Source: Diospyros lotus
Lineage: Eukaryota; Streptophyta; Magnoliopsida; Ericales; Ebenaceae
Reading direction: 5' to 3'
Length of the DNA stretch: 64,000 bases
Assembly: GCF_014633365.1 (NCBI RefSeq)
Contig: NC_068338.1
Coordinates: 24,934,616-24,998,615, forward strand
This document shows positions 11,714 to 24,651 of the stretch, piece after piece. The notes below the pieces were generated by a model, which saw nothing but the letters and a program-made list of their open reading frames with translations, did no database searches and had not been told where the DNA came from. Each line of letters starts with the position of its first letter. Position 1 is the first letter of the stretch. Position numbers and translations under genes: made by a program.

Positions 11714-13103
11714 GTCAGAGCATTAGTACTATTCTTGCAATTTTATCAACTCCATAAATATTCTTTATAATTTACCCAAAATACTAACACACTTTTGGAG
11801 GGCCAGTGGTAAAGGAAATAAGGTACAACACTAGAAAGCAGGCAGAAGACAGATTTTCTCTTAATAGGAAAATGCAAAGAGCAGTGTTTGCCAAATGAAC
11901 CTAAATGCGATCAGACGTATAACGCGGCATAAAGGGACGGTCCATCTTCCAGCTCAGAAGTAATCTTATTTCTCAATCAATCCTACTAGGAAAATAATAC
12001 TTGTCAATTTACTGGCTTATTGTCACGTAGGACCGGAGTATCAAGTGCTATCCTATTATTTCAAATGCATAATTTTCAAAATCTTGATATAAAGAGTCAT
12101 TCAGCCTCATTATGTGTCACTAGGTATTGCAATTAGACATCATTTTCAAAACTTAAATCTGAAAACCCCACCACAAGGGAGTTGTAGAAGAGCTTAATGG
12201 TTTACCATCGTCTCGTCTCTTTAGCATATTTATTACAATAGCACCATTATTCATTTAGCGTTTCTTATGAACAAGTTAAATTATCGACTCTATATCGATT
12301 CTTACATCTACATTTTACTTATGCGTCACTAACATAATATACATGTTAGTAATTTTGATAATAATTCCATATATTTTTTTAAAGTGACTTTCAAGATCAT
12401 GTTGAGTAAATTTATCTAATTTGTATTGTGTCGTCAAATGTTAAGTTGGATGATGAACTTGCACGATGAGTTAGAAAATTTTCACTAGTGTTTAATAACA
12501 CAATCGAGCAAAGAGTTATGATATTATAAAATCAAAAAGTAAACACAATATTTGATAATCAATTGAAAAATTAAAAATTTATTATAAAACTAAAAACAAA
12601 AAAAAAATGATTTTTTTTTTAACAATTTACCCTAAACAATTTCAAACCAAATTATAGTGAAATATGTATTTGATTTTCTTTAGATTGAGCCTTGTTAGGC
12701 CAAGTAATAAAAAATATTGTTTGGTAAACTTATTGTATTTTTGACATTTAAGTTTGACACTAATAGTGATATTCTGTATTAATATCTTATATTACGTGCC
12801 GTATCAATACAAATACATAAGGTATCAATGCAGAATATCGGTAAAAGTGTTAAATTTGAATCTCTAAAGATCATTGCGTTAATCATCGGAAAAAAATTAG
12901 TGTTTTATGAAAATAATAAAAATTTAGAAAATTAGCATTGCACATAATTTTTTTTTTATTTTCAATAAGTCAAAATAGTACATGGAAAATTTATATTGAT
13001 AGATTTTGTAAAATATTTCTAAGAACTAATAATGGGGAAAAGTATTTTTTATTTTAATTTTATAACCATTTTAATTGGATTGCAGTTGAGCTGTGATAAT
13101 TAC

Positions 13104-13270
13104 CTATGTTGCACGGAAACAGAAATAAAAAACGTTTTCTAAGAAATGTGGAAACGGATATTTTTTAAAAAAAATAAGTATAAATAGGATTTAAAACGAA
13201 AATAAAAAACGTTTCGAAAATGTTTCGAAAACAGAAAACAACTCTTTTCAGGTATTTCCATGCAACATAG
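13104..13270. mobile_element. MITE with 16-bp terminal inverted repeats
   Basis: The left end ctatgttgcacggaaa is the inverted match (15 of 16) of the right end tttccatgcaacatag. The element is 167 bp, AT-rich, has internal aaaacgttt motifs and no coding capacity. No target duplication could be made out, so the superfamily is open. Confidence 0.75.
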
Positions 13271-16200
13271 TCAATCAAAAAGAAGCCGTCTTCCTAATTC
13301 TTGAAATACAAGTTAAAGGACATGTTATTATAAATATTGTCATCTAATAGTATAATAATATGATTTCACCTGATTAATTAATAATATAGGTCACATATGA
13401 CATCATCTAATTAATTAATAATATAGTTAAAAAGACATTTTTCTATGTCTTAGACTTTGCAAGCAGATTAATGTTACTTTTCATATTAGTTCATTTTAAT
13501 AATGTATTTTTTTTAATTAAATGGGTGAGTAATTAATCAAGAGATGTTGTGTTAAAACATCATCGCCAATGTGAAATGTTTCTTCCCAATCAACTTTATA
13601 TTGAACATTTTCTTCTCTTTTTTTTTTTGATTATTTACTTATATTCAGAATATAATATATCAAAAAATTTTAAAGTAAATTATTCACGGCCGCCTTAAGA
13701 ATATTTATAGGCATAAGTAAGAGTTATTTTCGTGGCCCTTTAATAATATAAATAAATATTAAAAATTATTTAAAATTTACTTTACTTCAATTGACAATAT
13801 AGACAAGCCAAAAAGATCAAAAAATGTAAGAGTTAGATAATCAAAAAATATAGAGTCCACATTCACGTCATGCTAATTAAAAAGTTACCGATTTATTTTT
13901 ATTTTTTTTAATGCCTAGATCAGTACGGATTCCTTGAACAAAATTTTTGTTATCCAAATAATCGTTTTATCAAATTGTTCTCTTAAAATAATATCATTTT
14001 TTGTATTTTTTTATTACATTATTAATTTATATCTCACTATTCATTGCTTAACATTAAAAAATAATCCTTTGAAGAGTTAAGGAACCTCCTTATCTAAATG
14101 ATCTCTCACTATTTATTGTTTAATATTAAAAAATTATTTGTGAATTTGTGGAGTTGGGGACCTTTTCATTTAAATGATATCTCATTATTTATTGTCTAAC
14201 ATTAAAAAATGATCTATTAATTTCAGAAGTTGAGGGCTTACTTATCCAAATTAAACAATAAAATAAACAAAGCATAAATTCAAACAAAACCTATCGTAAA
14301 AAAGAACCAGTAATTTTACATATATATAAACAAGAAAAAAATAAATTTTAAATAATTAATGATTTCAAAGCTCCCTTTTTTTGGGGGCGAAAATTATTTA
14401 TTATTACTTAACAATATACGTTACGTTTTATATAGTTTGATTCTTTTGCTTAGACATCTTTTATAGTTTGTTATTCATAATAAATAATTCTACAAGATTC
14501 TATTTTGTTGTTCGATACAAGTAAAATAAAAGTCAGAAGACGTGGGGCCCATGAGGGATGTGGGACCCACACACCCATCTCCTCCATCTCCTTGTGCATT
14601 TTGCATCAGGCAACATAAAAATTATCTGACGTGAACAACATAACAGGATCCTAAATCTATAATCTATTATAAAATTACAATGTTTGAACCCATAAAATTA
14701 TAAAGTAAACTCTTTTATCTCAAGCTACCCCTAAATATATAAATTTCAATTTAATCTTTTATGATTTGAGTTATTTTTGTAAAAATAATATGTAACGTAT
14801 TTTTGACATTTAAAATTTACGTATGTTTTCTTTTAGTATAAAGATCCTCATTAATTAAGTGAATAACCCAAATAAGTTAATTTTGATGTGAGATTTAAAT
14901 TATAAAAATTCAAATAACTTATACAAATTCGGAAAAAAATAAAAAATACAACTATAAAGACCTATTAAAAACTTTTTTTGTGATTATAGTAAGATTTTAT
15001 AGTAATTTCTTTTTGCAATTATGGTTAAGCCTTTTTTTTTTTAGAGTGAACTCATATAAATTTTCGTACTTTGTCTCGTGTGAGTGATTTGTGAATTATT
15101 ATATTTATTTAGTACGTTTATGCAATTGAACACTAAATATTCGAAATATAGTAAGTGTGAATTCACATCAATATATATAAATCTTCTATTCTATTATATA
15201 AAATAAATACACCATTTGGGTGTTTAAAATCTTATTAATAAAGTGAATTTTTAAAATATCTTTTATATATTTTACTTAAAAATATAAAGATTACCTAAAT
15301 AAGTTTTAAACTAATGATCTCTAACATCAAGAATATAAGTAACTTACAATTAATTTTACCATTACACTAAAAGTTAACTATCAAGTGCATTTTTCTTATA
15401 CGGGATGATTTTCTTTGCGTGATTTTTAATGTTCATGTGCTCGATTATGTCAGAGAAGATAAATTGCAGATTGAGAATTTGACCCTTACGCAGGAAAAAA
15501 ATCGAACTTGTAACCCACCAAATTGACACTAATATATTATCCATCTAACCGTTCGACCTATGCCTTGAGGGCGGATGCTTCTTACTTACATGTGCATTAG
15601 ATGGGTCATACCTATAATATATTGCATTGGTTAAGGTATAATAAATATATATTATTTTTAGATAATGTATATTTATTATACATTAATTTTCAACATTTAA
15701 ACAATCTTACTAATTGGTTAAATATTTTAAAATTGTATTACACTTTTGTACTTTAAAGATGGAGATCTACGTTTTTAATTCTTTTTGGGCACACTTCTCT
15801 TTAAGAGTGTGCAAACAATTAGTTTTGTTATTGAATCGATTGAAATTCACTAACTGATTAAATTAAATCGAGAAGTAAAATTAAACTAATTCGACTGATT
15901 AACTAAAAAATAAAGAACTAACCGATAACGGAAAAAAAATCAAATCCAAATTGTATAAATCGATTAAATCGAAGAGACACAAAAAACTATATAAACAAAC
16001 AAAATCGAAAAAAACGAAGTTGATTTATAAATATTAAAACAGTATCGTTTTAAAATTCGATCAGTTTAGTTAGATCAGTTCTTCCAACTAAAAAATTAAA
16101 CTAAAAATTGAATTTTTAAGAAAAATTAATTGAACTGAATCGATGTAAGAAAAAAAAATCGAATTGAATTGACAATTCCGGTCAGTTCAGTTCAAACTTT

Positions 16201-16540
16201 TGTTTTCCCCTACCCCTCTTGTAAATTTTAAGACCTAACTTGCTCTATTCTAAATTAAAACTAAAACAACATTATTTTTTTAATATGTTTAATTAAATTA
16301 TATAAAATTAAATTTAATTAAAAATAAAATCAAAAAATTTTGAGCAACAAAGATTAATAAGAATAGTTGCCAACTGTTAACGACTCTTCTTTTTCTTTTT
16401 CTTCTACTCTTTCTCTAGAACGATCTGGCTTCCTCTTCTTCCTTCAATTGCTTCCAAAATCGCGACACCACTGCCCAGATGAACCTTAATCGATGACAAA
16501 TTCCCACTATTCCCGTCATTGCCCATCATCCCTTGACCAC
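13271..16540. other. AT-rich intergenic DNA, nothing recognised
   Basis: No ORF, RNA gene or clear repeat structure is supported. Only A/T-rich text with short local repeats. Confidence 0.6.
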
Positions 16541-16544
16541 ATAT

Positions 16545-18090
16545 GGTGGTATGTGTGGATTCTTTAAAGGTAAAAAAGGGTTGAGGCAAGGGGATCCCCT
16601 GTCTCCTTTCCTTTTTTGTTTTATGTCTTGAATATCTGTCCAGATAGTTAAAGATTGCCATGGATTCCCCACTTTAATTTCCATCCAAAATGTGGCAGCT
16701 TGAGAATTTTCCACTTGGCATTTGCTGATGACTTGATGCTAATGGCTAGAGGAGATGTTATGTTCGTCAATATCATTATGAAATGCTTGACTAATTTTGG
16801 AACTAAATCGAGACTAAGCATTAATCAACTTAAGTCTAATTTTTTCTCAGCAGATATTTCTGATTCTAATCTCGCTATTATTCAGAGGCTATGGGGATTT
16901 TCTTCTGGTTTCATGTCTTTCTAGTATTTGGGAATCCCTTTAGCTGCAAAGAAGATGAGAATTAGCCATTATGCTGCTTTAATCGATCAATTTGTAGGTT
17001 ATATTAATGGCTGGAGGAGCTCGCCCATGTTGCGTGCGGGTAAAGTTAAACTGATTAAATTCATTTTGTAGGGTGTTGAATGTTTTTGGCTTGTTGTTTT
17101 GCCTATCCCTGCAGGTGTTATTGATAAAATCTATAGTCTTTGCCGTGCGTTCTTATGGAATTCTAAACATCCGTCTATTGCCTGGAAAGAAGCTATTCTG
17201 TCTAAGTAGGAGGGCTGCCTGGGGTTTTAGGATTTAAGAAGTTGGAATGTGGCGTTTTTATCCAAAACATTATGGAATATTCATAGAAGAAAGGGACTCT
17301 CTATGGATTAGATGGGTGAATCAAGTTTATCTTGGTAACAGATCTATACAGGCCAGATCAGCTCTTAGGGACAACTCTCCTCTATTGAAAAAAATCCTGT
17401 TTATTAAAGATTCTCTTTGCTACTCAGAAGGTTCGATAGATGCTGCGATTAGGCTGTTTTTTCGCTGGAAGAAGGGTGATGCCATTTGTGTTTCTAAAGC
17501 TTATGATTATTACCGTCCTAAAGGTGTTTGGAAGCTGTGGGCTGGGGATGTTTGGAACGCTGCCATCTCTCCTAAACATGTCTTTATTTTATGGAAATTG
17601 ATAGATAGGCTGCACTTCATGGAAATTGATAGAAGCTGTGGCCTTTGCGGATTCTACGAAGAAATCCACTAGCATGTTTTCTTTCGATTTCCAGTAAATT
17701 TTGAGATTTGGGGGCACATAAGGGTTTGAATTGGTATTCGAAGATCTATGTCATCGATTGCTAGTGCTGTTAAATGGCTCAGAAAGAAGGCTCGAGAGAC
17801 TTTGTGGCAATCTAAAGCCAAGAAAATTGCTTTTGCTTGTGCTGTCTATTACATTTGGATAGCGAAAAACAAAAACCGTCATCTTTTTGAAGGGCAAAGC
17901 CTTTCAAGCAGAGAATATAATCAAAATAGGTTAAAACATATGTATACATGGTGATTTTCTCATTGTATCCTAATGTTTTATCGCAATATGAGACCCTAGC
18001 TATGGGGTATTAGCTTTGGCTTGGGTATTTCTAGTGTATTTGTATAATCTTATTTGATCAATGCACATATTTATCTTTGATCAAAAAACC
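16545..18090 (+). pseudogene. LINE (L1-type) ORF2 fragment, 3' half
   Basis: Decayed non-LTR retrotransposon. In order it shows the RT block GLRQGDPLSPFLF (16580-16618), the catalytic FADD (16721-16732), YLGIPLAAKK (16925 onwards), INGWRS and LRAGKVKLIK in the thumb region, FLWNS, and then the C-terminal region common to plant L1 elements (WNAAISPKHVFILWKL, then a C-G-L-C-G-F zinc-like pair, 17550-17660). Several stop codons and frame changes break it. The 5' half (endonuclease and early RT) is absent, the usual 5' truncation. The end near 18090 lacks a long poly(A), so that border is approximate. Confidence 0.85.
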
Positions 18091-18339
18091 CAACATTAGA
18101 ACCCTTGCTTAATATCGTCCTCAGATTGCCTGAATCTGTAAGGAAGAAAAGAATAAAAAAAAATGCGAGAAAATTCTTACACAAATATTTCGATACTTAA
18201 GACAGATATCGAGAATGCTGAAAAACTATAAAGTAAAGTTTCTATCGGTATCAAAAATATATATATTTTTTAAATAAATATTTAAAGAGAATATAAAATA
18301 ATTTTTAATAATTCAAGATTAAGAGTGTTAGAGATAAGG

Positions 18340-18872
18340 TTGATTTTTAATTTCTGAATGTCGAGTTATCTTTTTGTGTGGGACACCCGTTTTCGGGGAA
18401 AACAATCATGGCGGTAAGCCTACCTGACCGCAACCCCTTGCACGGCTGCGGCCTGTTTTCGCCCCCGTGGGCCATCTCACCGCTGCCACCATCGCAAACT
18501 CCCTGGGGGCCGTCGCTGTAGCCAAGGGCCCCTGCTGTGCATCCACGCGCGACCATCACCCCTGTGAGCCGTACGTCTTCGCACCGCTGCAACCTTGCGA
18601 GGTCATCACCCTTGCCGTCGCAGCCATAGCCATTGTCGCTGTCGAAGCCCGTCTCACGCATGCAGCCAATCGTTGCCCCCGCGGGTCTGTCGCGCCGTTG
18701 CTGCCTGTCGTCGCAACCACAACCGTTGTTGCCTCAGCCGTCTCCCCCTCAGCCATCCTTTACGGCCCTCTATCGCAGCCGCCAGCCCCACGGCCTTGCT
18801 TCCAGGCTTGGGCTGACTTTTCCAGGTTGGCCCGATTTTTCGGGTTGACTTGTCTTTTTTGATTTTTAATTT
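18340..18872. mobile_element. GC-rich island bounded by a 14-bp direct repeat
   Basis: About 505 bp of strikingly GC-rich sequence (18354-18858) stands in DNA that is otherwise mostly A/T. It is flanked exactly by ttgatttttaattt at 18340-18353 and 18859-18872. Long direct repeats of this size are typical target duplications of LINE-mediated insertion. Several frames are open on both strands, which GC-rich sequence does by chance; the Ala/Val/Pro-rich translations resemble no known protein. A retroposed GC-rich transcript or an unknown retroelement fragment are both possible. Confidence 0.5.
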
Positions 18873-21081
18873 GTTAATTATTTTCTTTTGATAATTTTTT
18901 TCATGACACGTCAAGAATAAAAGAGGTTAAAGTCTTAAAATAGACAGAAGAGTTGTGTGCGAAAGAAATTAAAAGTGTCAGGGACTTGTGAGGCAAATTT
19001 TAAAAGACACAAAATGTCTCTAAAAATGACTTAAGCCTCATAAAGTAGGTATAAAATTTACCTTAATATATAGGGCTATATATATTTTATTTACAAGAGA
19101 ATGGTATTATGCGTGCACATGAGAAACACCTCCTCGCCTTAGATGCATTGGATGGTTTCTCGCCTTAGATGCATTGGATGGTTTGACATGTGGGGGGACA
19201 TAGCCATGCTATGTTGGGTGTTGACACTTCTCTGTGACGACTCTTGAGGTGGATGCAAGTTGCTTGATTTGTAGATGATACAAACCTAGCCCCATAGATG
19301 CACGCCTGGGTGGACCACATTCACGGCTACAGTCAATGTCATCTATACCCCATGGTGATGATGCCCGTGTTGATATAGATGGTGACAATATGCTGATACA
19401 TCTTCCATTGACACTTAGACCTTCAGGTTCCAGACTGACATATCACAGTTGGGCAACATTGAGATAAATATATAGAAATCCAATTGATTACATAAGACAA
19501 AGAAGCACACCCTCGATCGAATTCGGTTTATAGTTAATTTTTTTTTTTAAATTTTTGTAAACTTGTCATATAAAATTGATGTCTTCTTTTTTTTATTTTA
19601 AGTTTTACATTACAAGTTTGCGTTATGCTTTCGGTGAACGCTTATTTATTAATTACATAATATTTTCTAGGCCTCATCTTTTGTTAATTAGTTTCACTTG
19701 TCAATTATAAATTTGTAATATTTAATAAATATTTATTTATTATTTGTAAAATGAATAGATTTTCATTAGAAACACCCTTTCTAGAAACACTCTAAAAGAG
19801 CATTTTTATATATTTATAGAAACGCTCTTAAGTTTAGGGCTTTTATAGTTTTTTATATTTGTCTCTTGAAAGGACATTTCCTAACCAATTACAGAAACAC
19901 TAACTCTACCATGCTGCGTACCGTACTGGGTGACAACCCACTCCATTTTTGATAAATATATTTAAATAAAAAAAACCCCAGAACGTAGTTAAGTAAAGGT
20001 GGCGTGGAGTTAGGTATCCGTCTCTGACCATTCAGCCGTCGTCGTTTTGGTTTTTCGGTAAGTGGTCGCTGTCCGATCTTCCTTTCAGGCCGGTTAACAT
20101 ATATTGTATATGTATGCTTTTGATCAAACGTAACGTTGACATGTAAAATGACAAGACACCATTAATTAATTAAACTCATTTTCAACCAACCAACCCCCAC
20201 TTTCATATCCCTCATTTGATTACTTACTTCTTTAAACCTACAGTAAATTATATTTTTCGGGTAAATTATATTTCTCGAGTGCAAAAGATAAAATCTCTCA
20301 CCTTAAAGGTCTCTACACTGTTCCATGTATGTGGGAAGAGTTAATCACAGTACACAACGGTCCCTAAGATAGAAGATACAATGCATAGTACTCACAAAGA
20401 ACCACCTCACAAGAGGAGATGAAACTCTCACACTATACTGCCATAACTCGAATATACATCTTTAAGTACAATCTTTTACCTGTGAATCATCTGTTCTATG
20501 TTCGTGGGGGCGTAAATTATATTTCTAATGATAGAAATGATCTAGCGATGTCCATTGTTACATCGATCGATCATTGAACCCCAATATTAAAATAAAAAAA
20601 AAGAAGAAGAAATAACAATGAATGACCAACCACCAACAGCATAAACCCACTACTTATAGCTAGCTGGGGTTGTGTGAACCCAACCCGACATTGTTGGAAA
20701 CAAACAAATAGTTTATAAAGAAATTTATTGAGATGAGATTCGAAAAAGAAAGTCTCCCATCATTGCAGAAGAAGAAATAACAAAAGAAAAAAAGGCAATT
20801 GTTTCAAAAGGTAAAGACATTATTGTAGGAGTAAGAGAATCAACTTAATCAATAAATATGTAATTATTTTTCATGTTACAAGTCTCATATATATAAACTT
20901 AATCATTTCAACTCCCAATAATCACTCATCCTCTCTCCACCTATCATAATAATACATGAAAGAATGAAACTAATCAATGAAAAAAGAAGAAAAAAAAAGA
21001 AGAAGGAATTTCATGGTGTTTAATTTCCTATTTTGTACTTGGATTGCGTCGCTGTTAATCAACTGTAATAACAGTAAGAAT
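18873..21081. other. Intergenic, no gene seen
   Basis: AT-rich. Contains a 26-bp perfect tandem duplication (listed separately) and A/T tracts. The part next to 21081 may be 3' UTR of the F-box gene. Confidence 0.55.
19133..19184. repeat. 26-bp tandem duplication
   Basis: Two adjacent copies beginning ctcgccttagatgcattgga. Confidence 0.85.
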
Positions 21082-22107
21082 TCAACTGTATCTTCTGAGC
21101 AGATGAAGGGCCCAAGCCAGGAAAATGGTGACGCCGGTGGCCATGCAAACCATGTCCAGCCTCTTCTCTCTCCTCTGCTTTCTCTCGATTCTCTCTTTCT
21201 TCATCTTCAAGAACTCTGCGTGTATCTCTCTCTCCTCCCCCTTCTTCTCTCTCCTCCTCTCTCCCAATTCCATGGCTTCCTGCAAAATCACCAGACTCTC
21301 TCTCCCACTCAGGTTCTTCCCCTCCATGTCCTCCACCTGGAAGCTCACCTCCTTCACCTGCAGCTCCCCGCCTTCCCTCCCCCCGCAGGTGACCACCGCC
21401 GTGCAGCTCACCGGCTCGCCGGCCTGCTGGCCTGCCAGGACGGTGGCGAACCGGACCTGTATGTCGCCGGAGAGCCAGTGGCGGTTCACGGAGACCGGCC
21501 TCGGGCTGGAGAAGTTGGCCGCCCGGTTCTGGGCCGGGTCAAAGATGATCCAGCTGAGGGTCAGGCTTTCTTCCAGGTCTGACTGGAACGTGTCGTGGCC
21601 GCCGTGGAATTTCACCGGCGCGGGGACTTTCTCCTTCTGGTCGAGAACGTCGATTCGGAAGGGCGAGCAGAGGAACCACCCGGTCACGGTGTCGGTTTCC
21701 TCGACTTTGGAGAGGATAAGCTTGTTCCGGTAGTGGACGTCGACGGCGGATACGAGGCGGGGAGCCGGCGGGAGACGGAGGGGGTTGGAGTTGACTGGAC
21801 GGCAGCGGCTGCGGTAGTGGAGGGTGGGGAAGGAGTCGGAGTAGAAGCCGCGGTGGGCTGCCGGGAAGCGGGAGATGAGGTGGCGGATGAGTGGGCGGGC
21901 GGTGGAGGGCCAATTCCGGTGGCAGAGATGGCGCCAGAGGTCGTCGCAGGAAGAGAGGGAGTGGAGTTGGGCGGAGGCGCAGGTGGCGGAGGCAAGCGTG
22001 GGGCCGTCGAGCCTGGCCAGGATGTGGGTTCGGATTATATCGGGATGGACGTCGGCGATTGATGTGTGGCCACCGTCTTCCACGGTGGGCAAAGATTCAA
22101 ACTTCAT
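21082..22107 (-). CDS. F-box protein with C-terminal membrane anchor (At2g27310/At2g36090-like)
   Basis: A single uninterrupted exon of 341 codons. Residues about 20-68 (HPDIIRTHILARLDGPTLAS..LWRHLCHRNWP) form the F-box, the Skp1-binding module of SCF ubiquitin ligases. The middle has family-typical blocks (RGFYSDSFP, a W-F-L-C-S-P-F-R motif, SLTLSWIIFDP, NRHWLSGDIQVRFATVLAG). Near the C terminus a charged R/K/E helix is followed by a hydrophobic segment, VCMATGVTIFLAWALHLL, suggesting a tail anchor. In this plant family F-box genes are usually intronless and share this tail. The target substrate is unknown. A TATA box lies 62 bp upstream of the ATG. The coding region is much more GC-rich than its surroundings, and for that reason long antisense frames are open across it. 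Confidence 0.88.
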   Translation of the reverse strand: MKFESLPTVEDGGHTSIADVHPDIIRTHILARLDGPTLASATCASAQLHSLSSCDDLWRHLCHRNWPSTARPLIRHLISRFPAAHRGFYSDSFPTLHYRSRCRPVNSNPLRLPPAPRLVSAVDVHYRNKLILSKVEETDTVTGWFLCSPFRIDVLDQKEKVPAPVKFHGGHDTFQSDLEESLTLSWIIFDPAQNRAANFSSPRPVSVNRHWLSGDIQVRFATVLAGQQAGEPVSCTAVVTCGGREGGELQVKEVSFQVEDMEGKNLSGRESLVILQEAMELGERRREKKGEEREIHAEFLKMKKERIERKQRREKRLDMVCMATGVTIFLAWALHLLRRYS

Positions 22108-22168
22108 CTCTCTGTTGTTTCTGTCGAATTAGAATTGATGGTGCACTTTGGGTAGGCGAAGAAGAGAG

Positions 22169-22179
22169 CCTTTATATAG
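22169..22179 (-). promoter_or_regulatory. TATA box of the F-box gene
   Basis: Minus-strand tatataaagg, about 62 bp upstream of the ATG at 22107. The spacing suits a short 5' UTR. Confidence 0.6.
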
Positions 22180-22886
22180 GGACTTGGGTTTGAAGCCTTT
22201 CGTGGTATGGATTACGGAATGTTATTATCCAATGGGCCCTTGGCATGTCTTCAATATATTTTTTCTTTATTTATTTATTATTGTTATTATTATTTACCAC
22301 AGCCTTCTTCAGGTTTCTTCTCCTGTGCTATGTATTAGAAAAAAAAAATTAAAAAATAATAAATATACAATTCATTTCATATTATATAATGATTTTGATG
22401 AGTGCGAGAATTAAAAATTTCTCTTTTTTTTTTTTTATAACCTATATTTACTTTACACTAAATTTATATATTTTTAAATTTTAAATAATATAGATATATA
22501 TATATATATTCCTGGTTTAGTTTATTGATATTCCCTCAAATATCTAGATATTTCCCTCCTAAATGGTCATAGGTAAAGTCATATTTACATGTACGTGTCA
22601 CGTCATGCCTATATGATACCTTGAAGTTTCGTATGTTCCGGGTTGCTTCTTCGTGGGTCAGAAACGACGATGTACTTTAGGGGTAGGTGGGTCTGTAGCA
22701 ATCTGGATACAAAAACATTCATTTATATTCGAATGGATTGGATGGGCATGGGTATGGGTATGGGTTACTTCACATATATATATATATATTTAAAAGATCT
22801 AAGATTTAATATTTTTATTTAATTAAATTTCAAATTATTAAATTAAATCTTTGTTAAGGGACGTGAGCGTGGCAGGGGCTGGGGTT
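22180..22886. other. Intergenic
   Basis: AT-rich with (TA)n runs at about 22491-22510 and 22774-22790. No gene. Confidence 0.6.
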
Positions 22887-22895
22887 TCACACCAT

Positions 22896-23056
22896 GAGTG
22901 CGATTTTGTTCACCCTTTTAACAGAATGATTACCATCCTCAATGATTTTGTGAAGACAAAAAATAACGAGACGACATGAGAATAAAATTTAATTATCGTC
23001 TCATTATTTTTTATCCGTACAAAATCGGTGCGTTAGGAGTGAACAAAATTGCACTC
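22896..23056. mobile_element. Mutator-type MITE with 9-bp target duplication
   Basis: The 161-bp element has terminal inverted repeats gagtgcgattttgttcac (22896-22913) and its inverted match, one mismatch, at 23039-23056. Inverted similarity continues inwards (gattttgt, aaaaaataacgagacga against its partner), so the whole element can fold into a hairpin. The 9-bp sequence tcacaccat occurs directly on both sides (22887-22895 and 23057-23065). A 9-bp duplication is characteristic of Mutator-like elements. It has no coding capacity and would depend on a transposase elsewhere. Confidence 0.85.
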
Positions 23057-23065
23057 TCACACCAT

Positions 23066-24614
23066 ACCCCCTCCTCTTAAGGGCCAAGCAACAAGTCAAT
23101 GCTGGAAGTGGAAGGCAGGCAAGCCTGTCCAATCCCCAACTTGATGATGACTTTCAACTCTCTCTACCCACTACCCAATTCCTTCACCCCCCCCCCCCCA
23201 CGGGTCCCCAACTTGATCCTATCCTACAAAATCAACTATTTACACAAACTATTAATCTTAAATGCTACATTGAATGGTATAAACTCTGTGCCAAAATAAA
23301 ATATATTATATTAAATTAGTTAATTGATCCACAAAATATTAAAATAATATATTACATTGTATTTTAATAATTGTAACACATCTTAATATAATATAAGTAA
23401 TCAGTAACGGTCAGTCATCCAACGGCAATTCAGTGTGAAGCGGTACGGGCGGCTAAGAGTGTGGGCGCGTGCGTGATATCCATCCACGTGGTCATCACCT
23501 GGAGGACACGTAAGCTTCTAGATATTGATCGCGAGTTGAGTTCTGTAGTGTAGTGGCTGAAGCTGGAGATGACATGAGGTTTATCTCTATCTTAATCTGA
23601 AAATTTAATTCCTAATTAGGGTGGGGTAGGGTCAAATCAAGTGGAACTATCTTTGATTCTCGCCTCTAAGCTGTCCACGTCACCATCATCCTCACCCTCC
23701 TTCCCAGGCGGCCCTCCGTTCACAAAGCCGTCCCGTGTTTGGAGATTTGTAAATATATATTATATATATGTGTATGTATAATTTGTGTATATATATATAT
23801 ATATAGGATATTTGTTCAAGAATTAAAATCCTTTTTAATGTTTAAATCTTCCCCTTATTATTGTCAAACTTGACCATATCCATATCCACATGATGATGAT
23901 GATAATAAAAATAAAAATAAAAAATAGGTTGCTTCATCTATTAAAATTTTTATTTTAATTTTTAAATGACTTTATTTATCAATTCGTATTTCAAGTGAAA
24001 TTTGCAGCCGGATAAAGAGGATCGATACTTACAAGCAGCCGCAGGAATTGATGCTTCCCATCTCACAATCCATGGCCGCGCGCTGATCAGCGCAAACAAA
24101 TAATCCGCTTCCGTAGCGCCTTTCTGATTTGTCGCGACGCGAATCTATGAGAGAAGGTAATGTAATAATATAATAGGGTAAGTTGGGGTTAGGGCAAAGC
24201 CGCAGCAGCGGCTGGACTTGGAGACAAAAGCCGGTCCGCGCCATGATCGGCCGCGAGTGAACCAATCAGACCTCAGCCTCAGCCACCCACAGATAGATAG
24301 CACTAAAATAAATAATAAGAAGCGCTCGATTTTGTCAAATGTCTTCATCTTCTTCTTCTTCTTTCAGTGGGAAGGCAGGCGTGGCGTCGGTATATGATCG
24401 GCTGCAACGGCGAAGCAAATGCGCTAAAAGTTGGAGAGTTGGGATGGCATCGCAGACGAAAATCGAATAGCGTAGCGACAAAAACGTGAACTGGCCAGCG
24501 GCCACCACTCACTACCATTGTCAAGAGGATTTTATTTTTGTAATGGTTTCTTTGTCTCAAGTGTCAGGGATTAGGGATTCGCCACTTTATTCATCACCGG
24601 CTGTTTACAAAGCT

Positions 24615-24651
<37 letters not shown>

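Larger units (their letters stand above)
8224..13103. other. Gene-poor AT-rich intergenic DNA
   Basis: No supported gene. It contains short simple repeats listed separately and long A/T tracts. A 67-codon plus-strand frame at 8413-8616 sits in the region upstream of the coiled-coil gene and resembles nothing I know. Confidence 0.6.

Noticed and set aside
18467..18914. Several overlapping frames in the GC-rich island
   Set aside because: Open on both strands because of composition; Ala/Val/Pro-rich translation without domains.
21125..22193. Long open frames on the strand opposite the F-box gene and in its other frames
   Set aside because: They overlap a convincing F-box coding exon; high GC content removes stop codons by chance, and the translations are low-complexity.
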